From NCBI RefSeq assembly GCF_014648355.1, contig NZ_BMQY01000009.1, positions 124,001 through 188,000 on the forward strand: a DNA stretch of 64,000 bases. The letters are read 5' to 3'. The position numbers were made by a program, and so were the translations under genes. Numbering within the stretch: position 1 is the first letter of the stretch; each line of letters begins with the position of its first letter. The notes beneath the pieces are model-generated. The model worked only from the letters and a program-made list of their open reading frames with translations. It was not told the DNA's origin and searched no databases. Below, one piece after another: positions 15,651-23,275 of this stretch. Source of the DNA: Couchioplanes azureus. Its GTDB lineage: Bacteria > Actinomycetota > Actinomycetes > Mycobacteriales > Micromonosporaceae.

Positions 15651-15668
15651 AATCTGCAATTGCAGATT
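15651..15668. promoter_or_regulatory. 18-bp perfect palindrome upstream of prim-pol
   Basis: AATCTGCAATTGCAGATT is exactly self-complementary over 18 bp, 138 bases before the prim-pol ATG, in AT-richer sequence. TTGCGCAA (15634-15641) lies just upstream. A symmetrical AT-rich site here is best read as an operator or origin-proximal binding site for the replication gene. Confidence 0.5.
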
Positions 15669-15714
15669 GCGTGGCGCCTGGTCCTACGAGGACCGGTCAC
15701 GGCTTAGGCGCTGT

Positions 15715-15755
15715 AGGGATGGCCTGCCGCTACGGCCCTCCCCGCAGCCATCCCT
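15715..15755 (+). terminator. Leader hairpin before prim-pol
   Basis: AGGGATGGC (15715-15723) pairs with GCCATCCCT (15747-15755), followed by TTTTAG: an intrinsic-terminator shape 50 bases before the prim-pol ATG. A smaller hairpin, GGTCC-TACGA-GGACC, precedes it at 15680-15694. Could attenuate replication-gene transcription or stop transcription entering from the left. Confidence 0.5.
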
Positions 15756-15805
15756 TTTAGCAACGCCCGCAGGTCATCACACGCCCTCATTCGCGGAGGT
15801 TCCTC

Positions 15806-16777
15806 ATGCTGGACCCCGGCCCGCTGCGGGTCGCCGCCCTCGACCACGCCACCCGCGGCTGGCACGTCTTCCCGCTGCGTCCCGACAATCGACCGCACGA
15901 TCCCGACCAGGCCAAGCGGCCCGCGTTCCCGGACCACGCCGAGGACCGATGCCCCGGCATAGACCCGCGCTGCCGGACCGGGCACACCGGGTGGGAACCC
16001 CGCGCCACCACCGACCCACACCGCATCGGCCCGGCGTGGCAGCGCGTCCCGTACAACATCGGTCTCGCCTGCGGACCCTCCGGGCTTGTGGTGATCGACC
16101 TCGACGTACGCAAACCCGGCCAGCAGCCACCACCGGAATTGGCCGACATGGACCCTCGCGACGGCGCGGACGTGTTCGGGCTGCTCTGCGCCCGCCACAC
16201 CGACGACGGAGCGCCCGAAGCGTGGAACACCTACACCGTGCGCACCGGCAGCGGCGGCACCCACCTGTACTACCGACACCCGCCCGGCCCGCCGCTGCGC
16301 AACACCCAGGGGACGCGCGGCGGCCTCGGCTGGCTCATCGACACCCGGGCGCACGGCGGCTACGTCGTCGCCCCCGGCTCGACCGTAGGGGGCCGGGCCT
16401 ACCACGTCCTGCTGGATCGGCCGCCGGCCGTGCTGCCCGCATGGATCGCCACCCTGCTCCGCCCGGCCGAACTGGTCGGGCCGCGCACGCTGCTACGCGA
16501 TTTCTCCGCATTCAGGCGGAGTGCGTACGTGCGGGCCGCCGTTGAGCGGACTCTCGACCGGCTCGGCGCGGCCCGCGCGCCGGGGCGCAACAACGCGCTC
16601 TACATCGCCGCACTGTCCCTCGGCCAACTCGCCGCCGGCGGAGCGCTGACCGAAGCCGAGGTGTACGAGGCGCTGACTCCGACCGCCCTCGCGATCGGCC
16701 TCAGTGAGCGGGAAACCGCCCGCACCATCCGCTCCGGCCTGCTCGCCGGAGCCCGCAACCCGAGGAAGGTGGCTTAA
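15806..16777 (+). CDS. Bifunctional DNA primase/polymerase (RepPP)
   Basis: 323 residues. ATG preceded by GGAGG. Prim-pol fold: VVIDLDVRKPG contains the first catalytic acidic pair, GSGGTHLYYRHP the second motif with the catalytic His, and DTRAHGGYVVAPGS the third. The last 70 residues are a helical tail (NNALYIAALSLGQL ... TIRSGLLAG). It synthesises primers and DNA at the element's origin; prim-pol proteins are one of the three AICE replication-initiator classes (RepSA, RepAM, RepPP). Its stop overlaps the next start by 1 base, and the ATPase follows in the same operon. Confidence 0.88.
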   Translation: MLDPGPLRVAALDHATRGWHVFPLRPDNRPHDPDQAKRPAFPDHAEDRCPGIDPRCRTGHTGWEPRATTDPHRIGPAWQRVPYNIGLACGPSGLVVIDLDVRKPGQQPPPELADMDPRDGADVFGLLCARHTDDGAPEAWNTYTVRTGSGGTHLYYRHPPGPPLRNTQGTRGGLGWLIDTRAHGGYVVAPGSTVGGRAYHVLLDRPPAVLPAWIATLLRPAELVGPRTLLRDFSAFRRSAYVRAAVERTLDRLGAARAPGRNNALYIAALSLGQLAAGGALTEAEVYEALTPTALAIGLSERETARTIRSGLLAGARNPRKVA

Positions 16778-16986
16778 TGATCGCTTCCGTACAGGTCGGC
16801 CTAGTGATCTACCGATGCCCCGGCGTCGGATCCTACGGTCATGGCCTGACCGAGGTCAGCATTCACCTCGGCACGTGCTGCCAGCGGTTCGCCGGCCTGC
16901 CGCTCGACGACCAGAAGGCTGCCGGGTGGCGGTTCCCCGCTCCGGAGGGCTTTCAGGACGCCGATGGACTGGGGAGCGGGGTGTGA
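16777..16986 (+). CDS. Hypothetical small protein between replication genes
   Basis: 69 residues (MIASVQVGLVIYRCPGVGSY ... CCQRFAGLPLDD). Begins at the last base of the prim-pol stop codon and ends in a GTGA overlap with the ATPase gene, so it is translated with both. Three Cys, no recognised domain. Probably a replication accessory by position only. Confidence 0.55.
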   Translation: MIASVQVGLVIYRCPGVGSYGHGLTEVSIHLGTCCQRFAGLPLDDQKAAGWRFPAPEGFQDADGLGSGV

Positions 16987-18560
16987 CGGGGAACAACAAC
17001 GGTCGGCGGCGGGTGAAGGTGGGCACCGGACCCGAGACGATCCGCACCCTCAAGCGGGAGCTGACCGAGGGCCTGCTGCCTGACACCTACGTGTCCGACG
17101 GCGCGCTCACGCACATGGAGACAGTCTCGGGTGGCCTGGCCGGCGCCGCCGACGAGGACTCGCCGCTGCCGGTCGCCGCGAGCCCGGTCACCCCGGCCGG
17201 CCTCGCGGGACTGCTCGCCGAGTATGCGCACGTCTACCGCACCAAACACCGCAAGAACGAAGGAGGCGAGATGGAGCCCTACGACGAGGAATGCACCCCG
17301 CCGCGTGAGGTGCTCTCCGCGGTGCTGGCCGGCAAGACCTGGCCCGGCGTGCCCGCGCTCCGCGCGATCATCGGCGCTCCGGTGCTGCGTCGCGACGGCA
17401 CCCTGTTGCAGACGCCCGGCTACGACCCGGCCACCGGCCTCTACCTCGCCTCCAAAGTTGACCTGCCGCCCGTCCCTGACACGCCGACACGTGAGCAGGT
17501 GGTTAAGGCGCGGGCGTTCCTGCTCGGCCGGTTCCTGGGGGACTTCCCCTGGTCGACGCCAGCGGACCGGGCCAACTACGTCGCGCTATTGGCTACGCCG
17601 ATCCTGCGGCACTTCACCCGTAGCCTGACCCCGTTCGGGATGATCGACGCGACCATGCCCGCCTCGGGTAAGAGCATCCTGACCGGCGGGCCGGGCATGC
17701 TCTACGGCCAAAAGATCCTCACCTGGCCCGACGAGGACGGCGAACTCCGCAAGTCCATCACCGCGGTGTTCGCCGAACAGGTCGGCGTGGTCATCTGGGA
17801 CAACCTCGCGGAAGGCACCGTCATCGACTCCGCCGTCCTGGCCCAGCTGATCACTCAACGGGAATGGTCCGACCGGCAGCTCGGCGCGTCGCGCAACGTC
17901 GCATCGGTCAACGACCGACTGTGGATGGCCACCGGCAACAACCTTCAGGTCGGCGGGGACATGGCCTCGCGGACCGTGCGGGTGCACCTGGATCCGAACA
18001 TGCCGCACCCCGAGGCCCGCGATCAGTCCGGGTTCGGTATCCCGCACCTCGACCAGTGGATCACCACCCCGGCGAATCAGATGACCGTGCTGTGGCACCT
18101 GCTCGTCCTGGTCCTCGACTGGACCCGCGCCGGCGCACCCCGCGCCGGGGGAATCTCGATGCGGCAGTTCACCCCCTGGGCGCAAGCCCTCGGCGGGTTC
18201 CTCGCCCATCACGGCATCGACGGATTCCTGACCAACATCGCCGACGTGCGCCAGGTCGACGAGGACGCCACCCGCTGGCGCGGCTTCCTGACGGCCTGGC
18301 ACCAGCGGCACGGCACCTCGCCGGTCACCGCCGCCGAACTCCGCCGCAGCGCCGAACCCCTGCAGCTCGGCAGCGATGTGCACGACCCATGGGATGGGCT
18401 GTTCATCACCACCAAGAACGGCCGGCTGCCCAACGCCATCGTTCTGGGTCGCATGCTCACCGGCCAGAACGGCAGGTGGCGCGGCGACTACGTCCTCCGT
18501 GCCGAACCTTCGGAACGCGGCGACCGCTCCGTGTTCCGCGTCGAGCACCACGACGGGTGA
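16983..18560 (+). CDS. P-loop ATPase, probable replication helicase partner
   Basis: 525 residues from the GTG that overlaps the previous stop. Walker A is MPASGKSIL at about residues 224-232, preceded by the helical RHFTRSLTPFGMID block; Walker B-like VVIWDNLAEG follows about 45 residues on; WMATGNNLQVGGDMASR supplies a sensor and arginine finger (ASRTVRVHLD). This arrangement fits the helicase-like ATPases that accompany prim-pol proteins in mobile elements. It would unwind DNA for the upstream primase-polymerase. Iteron repeats begin 16 bases after its stop. Confidence 0.72.
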   Translation: MTGNNNGRRRVKVGTGPETIRTLKRELTEGLLPDTYVSDGALTHMETVSGGLAGAADEDSPLPVAASPVTPAGLAGLLAEYAHVYRTKHRKNEGGEMEPYDEECTPPREVLSAVLAGKTWPGVPALRAIIGAPVLRRDGTLLQTPGYDPATGLYLASKVDLPPVPDTPTREQVVKARAFLLGRFLGDFPWSTPADRANYVALLATPILRHFTRSLTPFGMIDATMPASGKSILTGGPGMLYGQKILTWPDEDGELRKSITAVFAEQVGVVIWDNLAEGTVIDSAVLAQLITQREWSDRQLGASRNVASVNDRLWMATGNNLQVGGDMASRTVRVHLDPNMPHPEARDQSGFGIPHLDQWITTPANQMTVLWHLLVLVLDWTRAGAPRAGGISMRQFTPWAQALGGFLAHHGIDGFLTNIADVRQVDEDATRWRGFLTAWHQRHGTSPVTAAELRRSAEPLQLGSDVHDPWDGLFITTKNGRLPNAIVLGRMLTGQNGRWRGDYVLRAEPSERGDRSVFRVEHHDG

Positions 18561-18576
18561 GCGCAAAGCACTGAAA

Positions 18577-18796
18577 CATCTCCGCATCTCCGCAACCCAT
18601 CACAGAAATGTCCCTCTACCAGGGACAACAGACTGCGGAGATGAGAGCTCACGCATCTCCGCACATCTCCGCATCTCCGCAACCAGGACCCGCCCCAAGA
18701 TCATGCGGAGATGCGGAGATGTGCGGAGATAGATTCCAGGCATCTCCGCAATGCATAACCGCAGGTCACACCTCCTGCTGCGGAGATGCGGAGATG
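18577..18796. repeat. Iteron array, candidate replication origin
   Basis: Twelve exact copies of the octamer ATCTCCGC / GCGGAGAT within 220 bp. Nonamer starts in CATCTCCGC orientation: 18577, 18585, 18654, 18664, 18672, 18741; GCGGAGAT orientation: 18635, 18705, 18713, 18723, 18780, 18788. Five adjacent pairs are spaced 8 bp and two others 10 bp, about one helical turn. A small hairpin (TGTCCCT-CTACC-AGGGACA, 18609-18627) lies inside. Position between the replication ATPase and xis fits an iteron-type oriV bound by the element's initiator. Binding protein unknown. Confidence 0.78.
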
Positions 18797-18960
18797 TTTC
18801 AGCCACTCCACGCCGATTCGAGACCGCGCGGAACCATGGCGCTGAGCCCGGCGCGCTCAACTTCCGTCGCAACCGGCTCGCCGGCCTTGCGGCGCACCGT
18901 CCAGCGACATGTCCGCCACCACGTTTCCCGGCCATGCCGATCACACGAAGGGCCGTCACG

Positions 18961-19215
18961 GTGCGATCCACTCAACACCTCACCGCAGCGTCATACCCGG
19001 ACCTTGGAGCATCCGTTGAAGAGACTCATCTGCGGCTACCACGGGCGAGCGTGCGTCCGGCCGAAGCAGCAGAGCTGCTGGGCGTCTGCCGCGACACGAT
19101 CTATGTCCTGATGAGAGCCGGTCGCCTCCGTTCTGTGAGAGCCGGCCGCGCTCGCCTGATACCCCTCGCCTCGATCGAGGAGATGTTGTCGACAGAGGAG
19201 GAGTTCGCTTTATGA
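18961..19215 (+). CDS. xis: Excisionase (MerR-like HTH)
   Basis: 84 residues from GTG 18961, chosen because GAAGG (18947-18951) lies upstream; an ATG at 18934 in frame has no ribosome site. The core ASVRPAEAAELLGVCRDTIY plus VLMRAGRLRSVRAGRARLIP is the winged-helix excisionase pattern: helix-turn-helix, then a wing and an IPLASIEEML end. Xis bends the attachment sites and steers the integrase toward excision. It overlaps int by 4 bp, the standard AICE arrangement. Confidence 0.85.
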   Translation: MRSTQHLTAASYPDLGASVEETHLRLPRASVRPAEAAELLGVCRDTIYVLMRAGRLRSVRAGRARLIPLASIEEMLSTEEEFAL

Positions 19216-20366
19216 CGAGCAAGCGCCGGAGGGCCCATGGGGAGGGGTCGGTCTACGAGCAGCGGCCCGGGCTGTGGGCCGCCTCCATCGATGTCGGCTG
19301 GGTCGACGGTAAGCGCAAGCGCAAGACCGTTTATGCCGCTTCCGAGAAGGAGGCGGTTCGTAAGCGGGGTGAGTTGCTGAGCCGCCAGCAACGGGGGGAG
19401 AACCTGGCCGCTCCGCCCCGGACGCTGTCGCAGTGGCTGGACGAGTGGATGGCCATGAAGCAGCACGAGAGCACCCGCCAGTCCACGCTGCGCGGGTATC
19501 GATGGCTCGTCGAATCACACGTTCGGCCCACGCTCGGCAGGGTGCCTCTCGACAAGCTCACGCCGACGATGATCCGTCGGGTTCTCACCGCCAAGACGGG
19601 GGAGGGACTCTCTGCCACAACGGTTCGTCACATTCACGGGCTGGTGCGCAACGTGCTCAGCGATGCCCAACGGGAGGAGTTGTTGCACCGCAATCCTGCG
19701 CTGGCCGTCCGTGCTCCTTCGGCTCGAACCGTCGAGCGACGGGCGTTGACCGTTGACGAGGCGAGGCGCCTCCTCGACTCCATCGCCGGTGAGCGCCTCG
19801 AAGCGCTGTGGGTGTGCGCCCTGACGGTGGGTCTACGGCGGGGAGAACTGCTGGGGCTTCGCTGGTCGGATCTCGACTTCGCCGGCGGCGCGCTGACGGT
19901 GAGGCAGACGGTTCTGCGGGTGGACGGCCGGCTCGTGTTCACGCCGCCGAAGACCGACCGGTCGCGCCGTACCGTGCCGGTTCCCGCGCAGACGTTGGCT
20001 CTGCTGCGCCGCCATCGTCGTCAGCAGGACGAGGAGCGGGCGAAGGCGGATGAACGGTGGCGGGAACATGGTCTGGTGTTCGCGTCAAGGCTCGGTACCC
20101 CGATGGAACCGCGCAACCTGGACCGCGAATGGCACGCCACCCGAGAACGGGCAGGCTTGCCGTGGCTTCGGCTGCATGACCTACGTCACGCGTGTGCCAC
20201 CTTCCTGCTCGCCTCGGGGGCCTCGCCACGCACGGTGATGCAGACGCTGGGTCATAGCCAGATCAGCCTGACTATGAACACCTATGCCCACGTTCTGATG
20301 GAGGTGGAGCGCGCCGCGATGGACGCCGCCGCGGACCGGCTGTTCGGCTCTGCGGGCGCCGGTTAG
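19212..20366 (+). CDS. int: Tyrosine site-specific integrase
   Basis: 384 residues. Residues about 60-145 form the SAM-like core-binding domain (SQWLDEWMAMKQHESTRQST). The catalytic domain contains Arg in TVGLRRGELLGLRW, Lys in a beta-hairpin (FTPPKTDRSRRTVP), LHDLRHACATFL (His-x2-Arg), LGHSQISLT (His) and the nucleophile Tyr in TMNTYAHV. All five catalytic positions are present, so it should be active. N-terminal AP2-like region (RAHGEGSVYEQRPGLWAAS). Stop is 84 bases from the tRNA 3' end, the expected place for an integrase using that tRNA gene as attachment site. Confidence 0.95.
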   Translation: MTSKRRRAHGEGSVYEQRPGLWAASIDVGWVDGKRKRKTVYAASEKEAVRKRGELLSRQQRGENLAAPPRTLSQWLDEWMAMKQHESTRQSTLRGYRWLVESHVRPTLGRVPLDKLTPTMIRRVLTAKTGEGLSATTVRHIHGLVRNVLSDAQREELLHRNPALAVRAPSARTVERRALTVDEARRLLDSIAGERLEALWVCALTVGLRRGELLGLRWSDLDFAGGALTVRQTVLRVDGRLVFTPPKTDRSRRTVPVPAQTLALLRRHRRQQDEERAKADERWREHGLVFASRLGTPMEPRNLDREWHATRERAGLPWLRLHDLRHACATFLLASGASPRTVMQTLGHSQISLTMNTYAHVLMEVERAAMDAAADRLFGSAGAG

Positions 20367-20406
20367 CGTGCTGGCTGTACGGATGGCTGTACCGCCGAAA
20401 AGCAGC

Positions 20407-20447
20407 AAGGCCCAGGATCCGCGAGCAACTCGCTGACCTGGGCCTTT
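20407..20447 (-). terminator. Terminator between int and tRNA-Lys
   Basis: AAGGCCCAGG (20407-20416) pairs with CCTGGGCCTT (20437-20446). The loop carries its own GCGAG-CAA-CTCGC stem. Flanked by A-runs on the left and T on the right, so it can act on both the int transcript and the tRNA transcript. Confidence 0.7.
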
Positions 20448-20449
20448 CA

Positions 20450-20525
20450 TGGTGCGCCGCGTAGGACTTGAACCTACAACCCGCGGATTAAGAGTCCGCT
20501 GCTCTGCCAATTGAGCTAGCGGCGC
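20450..20525 (-). tRNA. tRNA-Lys (anticodon CTT), AICE attachment site
   Basis: Read on the minus strand: acceptor GCGCCGC/GCGGCGC, D-arm GCTCAATTGGCAGAGC, anticodon stem GCGGA/TCCGC with loop CTCTTAA (anticodon CTT), T-arm GTAGG-TTCAAGT-CCTAC, discriminator A and an encoded CCA (20450-20452). All stems pair. The int gene of the element abuts its 3' end, so the 3' half (about 20450-20490) should be the attachment core, kept intact by the element. Confidence 0.96.
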
Positions 20526-20678
20526 TCGCTGGCAACGGAGAAACATTAACACGGGTTCCGGCGGCCCCCGAAATCGGCCCCTCCTCCATGATCGCCGGGG
20601 CGAGCCGCCCACAGGGGCCACCGCCGGCCGGGTTTCTAGGGCAGGATGTGCCCGCGGAACGCGAGAACGGGGCTGAGG

Positions 20679-21953
20679 ATGATCGGGATGCGGCGCTCGC
20701 TGCCGGCGATCGTGTCGTTGCTGGTCGTGGCGCCCTTGGTGCTCGCCGGCTGCCGGGATGACGTGGGCGGGCCCGCGCAGGCGGCCTGGGTCGCTTCTGG
20801 ACCACCTTCGGCGGTTCCGTCCGGTTCGCCCGAGTCTGCCGCCGCGCCCGCGGCTCCCGCGCCGGGCGGCCCGCTGAATGTGACTCCTGTCACCGGAAAG
20901 AAGGGCGTCCCGGTCAGCGCCGAGATCGGGTTCACCGCCTCCGGCGGCAAGGTCACCGTCGTCCTCGAGGACGACAAGGGCAAGACCGTGCGCGGCGAGC
21001 TGCGCGAGGACGGTTCCGCCTGGGTGCCGGCCAAGCCCCTCGACCACAGCCGGAAGTACGTGGCCACGGTCACGGCCGTGGACGGCGCCGGGCAGTCGCG
21101 GAGCGAGACCACGTCCTTCACCACCAGGGCGGAGGGCGGCCGGCTGACCGGGACGGGTCTCTACCTCTTCGACGGCGCGACGTACGGCGTCGCGATGCCC
21201 GTCGTGGTCGAGTTCGACCCGGGGATCAAGAAGAAGGACCGGGCCGCCGTACAGAAGCGGATGTTCGTCAAGAGCTCGCCCGCGCAGCCCGGCACCTGGT
21301 CGTGGACCGCGAGTGGCACGCAGGCCTACTACCGCCCGCCGAACTTCTGGCGCAGCGGCACCAAGCTCAGCGTGCGCATCGCCGTCGGCGGGCTGCCGAC
21401 CGGCGGCGGCCGCCATGGCGACATGGACCGCTCCGCCGACGCCGAGATCGGCCGCAGCTTCGTCATGCAGGTCGACAACAAGTCGAAGCACATGACCGTC
21501 ATCCAGGACGGCAAGAAGGTCCGGACGCTGCCCGTCAGCCTCGGCCGGCCGAAGTATCCGTCGGCCAGCGGCACCATGGTGGTGATGGAGAAGAAGCGCC
21601 AGACCGTCTTCGACACGCGCGGCGAGTTCCCCGCCGAGGACGCCTACCGTGCCGAGGTCGAGTACGCCCAGCGCCTCACGTGGTCCGGCCAGTACATCCA
21701 CTCGGCGCCGTGGTCCGCCGCCGACCAGGGCCGGCGCAACGTCTCGCACGGGTGTGTGAACGTGTCGCAGGCGAACGCCCGGTGGTTGTTCGATCGCACG
21801 CTCATCGGTGATCCGATCACCATTCGGGGTACGGAGAACGAGCTGGCCTACGGCAACGGCTGGACTCCGTGGGACGTGAGCTGGAAAGAGTTCGTGAAGG
21901 GCAGCGCTCTGCCGGTGCCGGCCGACCTGGCCGCCCAGCCGGGCCAGGCCTGA
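20679..21953 (+). CDS. L,D-transpeptidase lipoprotein
   Basis: 424 residues. Signal peptide ending LVLAGC (lipobox, Cys25), Pro/Ala-rich linker, two Ig-like domains (about 75-265) and a YkuD catalytic domain with SHGCVNVS carrying the active Cys and the upstream HSAPWS histidine. It forms 3-3 cross-links between meso-diaminopimelate residues of peptidoglycan outside the membrane, as LppS/LdtMt-type enzymes do. ATG 20679 was preferred; ATG 20688 is possible. A close paralog follows on the same strand. Confidence 0.9.
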   Translation: MIGMRRSLPAIVSLLVVAPLVLAGCRDDVGGPAQAAWVASGPPSAVPSGSPESAAAPAAPAPGGPLNVTPVTGKKGVPVSAEIGFTASGGKVTVVLEDDKGKTVRGELREDGSAWVPAKPLDHSRKYVATVTAVDGAGQSRSETTSFTTRAEGGRLTGTGLYLFDGATYGVAMPVVVEFDPGIKKKDRAAVQKRMFVKSSPAQPGTWSWTASGTQAYYRPPNFWRSGTKLSVRIAVGGLPTGGGRHGDMDRSADAEIGRSFVMQVDNKSKHMTVIQDGKKVRTLPVSLGRPKYPSASGTMVVMEKKRQTVFDTRGEFPAEDAYRAEVEYAQRLTWSGQYIHSAPWSAADQGRRNVSHGCVNVSQANARWLFDRTLIGDPITIRGTENELAYGNGWTPWDVSWKEFVKGSALPVPADLAAQPGQA

Positions 21954-21970
21954 GAAACGGCCCGTACGGG

Positions 21971-22014
21971 AAGGGCCTGCACAAGGGGCGCGCACAGGAA
22001 AGGGCCTGCACAAG
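21971..22014 (+). repeat. 15-bp direct repeat between transpeptidase genes
   Basis: AAGGGCCTGCACAAG at 21971-21985 and 22000-22014, 29 bp apart, preceded by the palindrome CCCGTACGGG (21961-21970). The repeat falls in the 90-bp gap between the two transpeptidase genes. Possibly a slippage duplication; a regulatory role is not evident. Confidence 0.6.
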
Positions 22015-22042
22015 AAGCGGGGACGACAGCGCGGAGAGGATC

Positions 22043-23260
22043 ATGAGACTTCGTGGGGTGACCCGATCGGCCGGGCGAGGCTGGCGTGCCGCCGCGGCGG
22101 CGGTAGTGGCCGCGAGTGTCCTGCTCGGCGCCGGCTGCAGCGGTGACGAGGAGTCCCCGGCCTGGCGGGACGGGGGCTCGAGCTCCTCCCCGGCGTCGCA
22201 GCCCGCCGCGAGCACGGTGGCGGTCACCTCGCCGGCCGCGGACGCGACCGGCGTCATGGCCAGCACCGACATCAAGTACTCGTCGGAGGACCCCGCGAAC
22301 ACCTCGGTCGAGGTCGCGGACGCCGACGGCAACAAGGTCGAGGGCACCCTCGACAAGGATCAGAAGGTCTTCCGCCCGGCGCAGGCGCTGGAGTGGGGCA
22401 AGAAGTACACGGTGACGGTCACCGGCACCCCCTCGGGCGGCAAGGCCGGCACCGCCACCAGCTCGTTCATCGTGATGGACAAGCCGTCGAAGCTGGTCCG
22501 GGTGATGAGCTTCCTCGGCGACGACCAGACCGTCGGGGTGGGCATGCCGCTGATCGTCCGGTTCGGCCGCTCGGTCCCGGAGAAGTACCGCGCGGACGTG
22601 CAGAGCCGGATGCACGTCACGGCCACGCCGGCGCAGGAGGGCATCTGGCACTGGACCAGCCCCACCGAGGTGCACTACCGCCCACAGACCTACTGGCAGC
22701 CGCACACCAAGATCTCCTATCGGGTGCGGCTGGCGGGCGTGCCCATGGACGAGGGCTGGTACGGCCGTTCCGACCTGACCGTGAACGTCAACATCGGCCG
22801 GTCCTTCGTCATGACGGTGGAGAACAGGACCAAGCAGATGACCGTCACGCAGGACGGCAAGGTCGTCAAGACCATCCCGGTCAGCCTCGGCCGGAAGAAG
22901 TACCCGTCGTCCAGCGGCACCATGGTGGTCATCGAGAAGAAGCGCAAGACCGTCTTCGACACGCTGGACGAGTTCCCCGAGGGCGAGGGCTACCGGGTGA
23001 ACATCGACTACGCCCAGCGGCTCACCTGGAGCGGCCAGTTCATCCACGCCGCCCCGTGGTCGGACGGGGAGCAGGGCCGCCGCAACGTCTCGCACGGCTG
23101 CGTCAACGTCTCCATGGCCATGGGCAAGTGGCTCTTCGAGCGCACCCTCATGGGCGACCCGGTCACGGTCAGCGGCACCGAGGACCGGCTCGAGAACGGC
23201 AACGGCTGGACCGACTGGAACATGAGCTGGGACGAGTACAAGAAGGGCAGCGCGATCTGA
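22043..23260 (+). CDS. L,D-transpeptidase lipoprotein, tandem paralog
   Basis: 405 residues; GGAGAGGA precedes the ATG. Signal peptide AAAVVAASVLLGAGC with lipobox GAGC, then Ig-like domains and YkuD domain with HAAPWSDGEQGRRNVSHGC holding the catalytic His and Cys. It shares long stretches with the upstream gene (SRSFVM-type MTV.NRTKQMTV, LTWSGQ, RRNVSHGCVNVS), so the pair arose by duplication. Same 3-3 cross-linking reaction expected. Probably co-transcribed with the first copy. Confidence 0.9.
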   Translation: MRLRGVTRSAGRGWRAAAAAVVAASVLLGAGCSGDEESPAWRDGGSSSSPASQPAASTVAVTSPAADATGVMASTDIKYSSEDPANTSVEVADADGNKVEGTLDKDQKVFRPAQALEWGKKYTVTVTGTPSGGKAGTATSSFIVMDKPSKLVRVMSFLGDDQTVGVGMPLIVRFGRSVPEKYRADVQSRMHVTATPAQEGIWHWTSPTEVHYRPQTYWQPHTKISYRVRLAGVPMDEGWYGRSDLTVNVNIGRSFVMTVENRTKQMTVTQDGKVVKTIPVSLGRKKYPSSSGTMVVIEKKRKTVFDTLDEFPEGEGYRVNIDYAQRLTWSGQFIHAAPWSDGEQGRRNVSHGCVNVSMAMGKWLFERTLMGDPVTVSGTEDRLENGNGWTDWNMSWDEYKKGSAI

Positions 23261-23275
23261 CGCCCGGCGGGGCTG

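Larger units (their letters stand above)
14543..15805. other. 1.26-kb region without a supported gene
   Basis: No reading frame here shows family resemblance, a ribosome site or the third-position GC bias of the neighbours, and base composition is visibly lower in GC than the flanks. It contains several structured elements listed separately (14836-14867, 15040-15079, 15651-15668, 15715-15755). It separates the decayed and the intact prim-pol genes and probably carries the control sequences of the replication gene, possibly a small RNA. Confidence 0.55.
1..20450. mobile_element. Integrated AICE (RepPP type), left end outside window
   Basis: Actinomycete integrative and conjugative element at a tRNA-Lys gene. 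Seen directly: a tyrosine integrase and an overlapping excisionase lie beside the tRNA 3' end at 20450. Further left are a prim-pol replication gene with an ATPase, an FtsK/TraB-like translocase, a DUF2637/Spd-like membrane protein, a NUDIX hydrolase and a GntR-UTRA repressor, the known AICE gene set. Genes overlap by ATGA or GTGA junctions and most proteins are small. No second copy of the tRNA 3' end was found between 1 and 19000, so the left attachment site should lie before base 1. The frameshifted translocase raises doubt about present mobility. Confidence 0.88.

Noticed and set aside
18577..18796. CRISPR array
   Set aside because: Repeats are 8-9 bp, in both orientations and often directly abutting, without unique spacers of constant length; no cas genes.
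20181..22013. 610-residue minus-strand frame opposite int, tRNA and the first transpeptidase
   Set aside because: It runs antisense through three solid features and has Arg/Gly/Pro composition typical of high-GC shadows.
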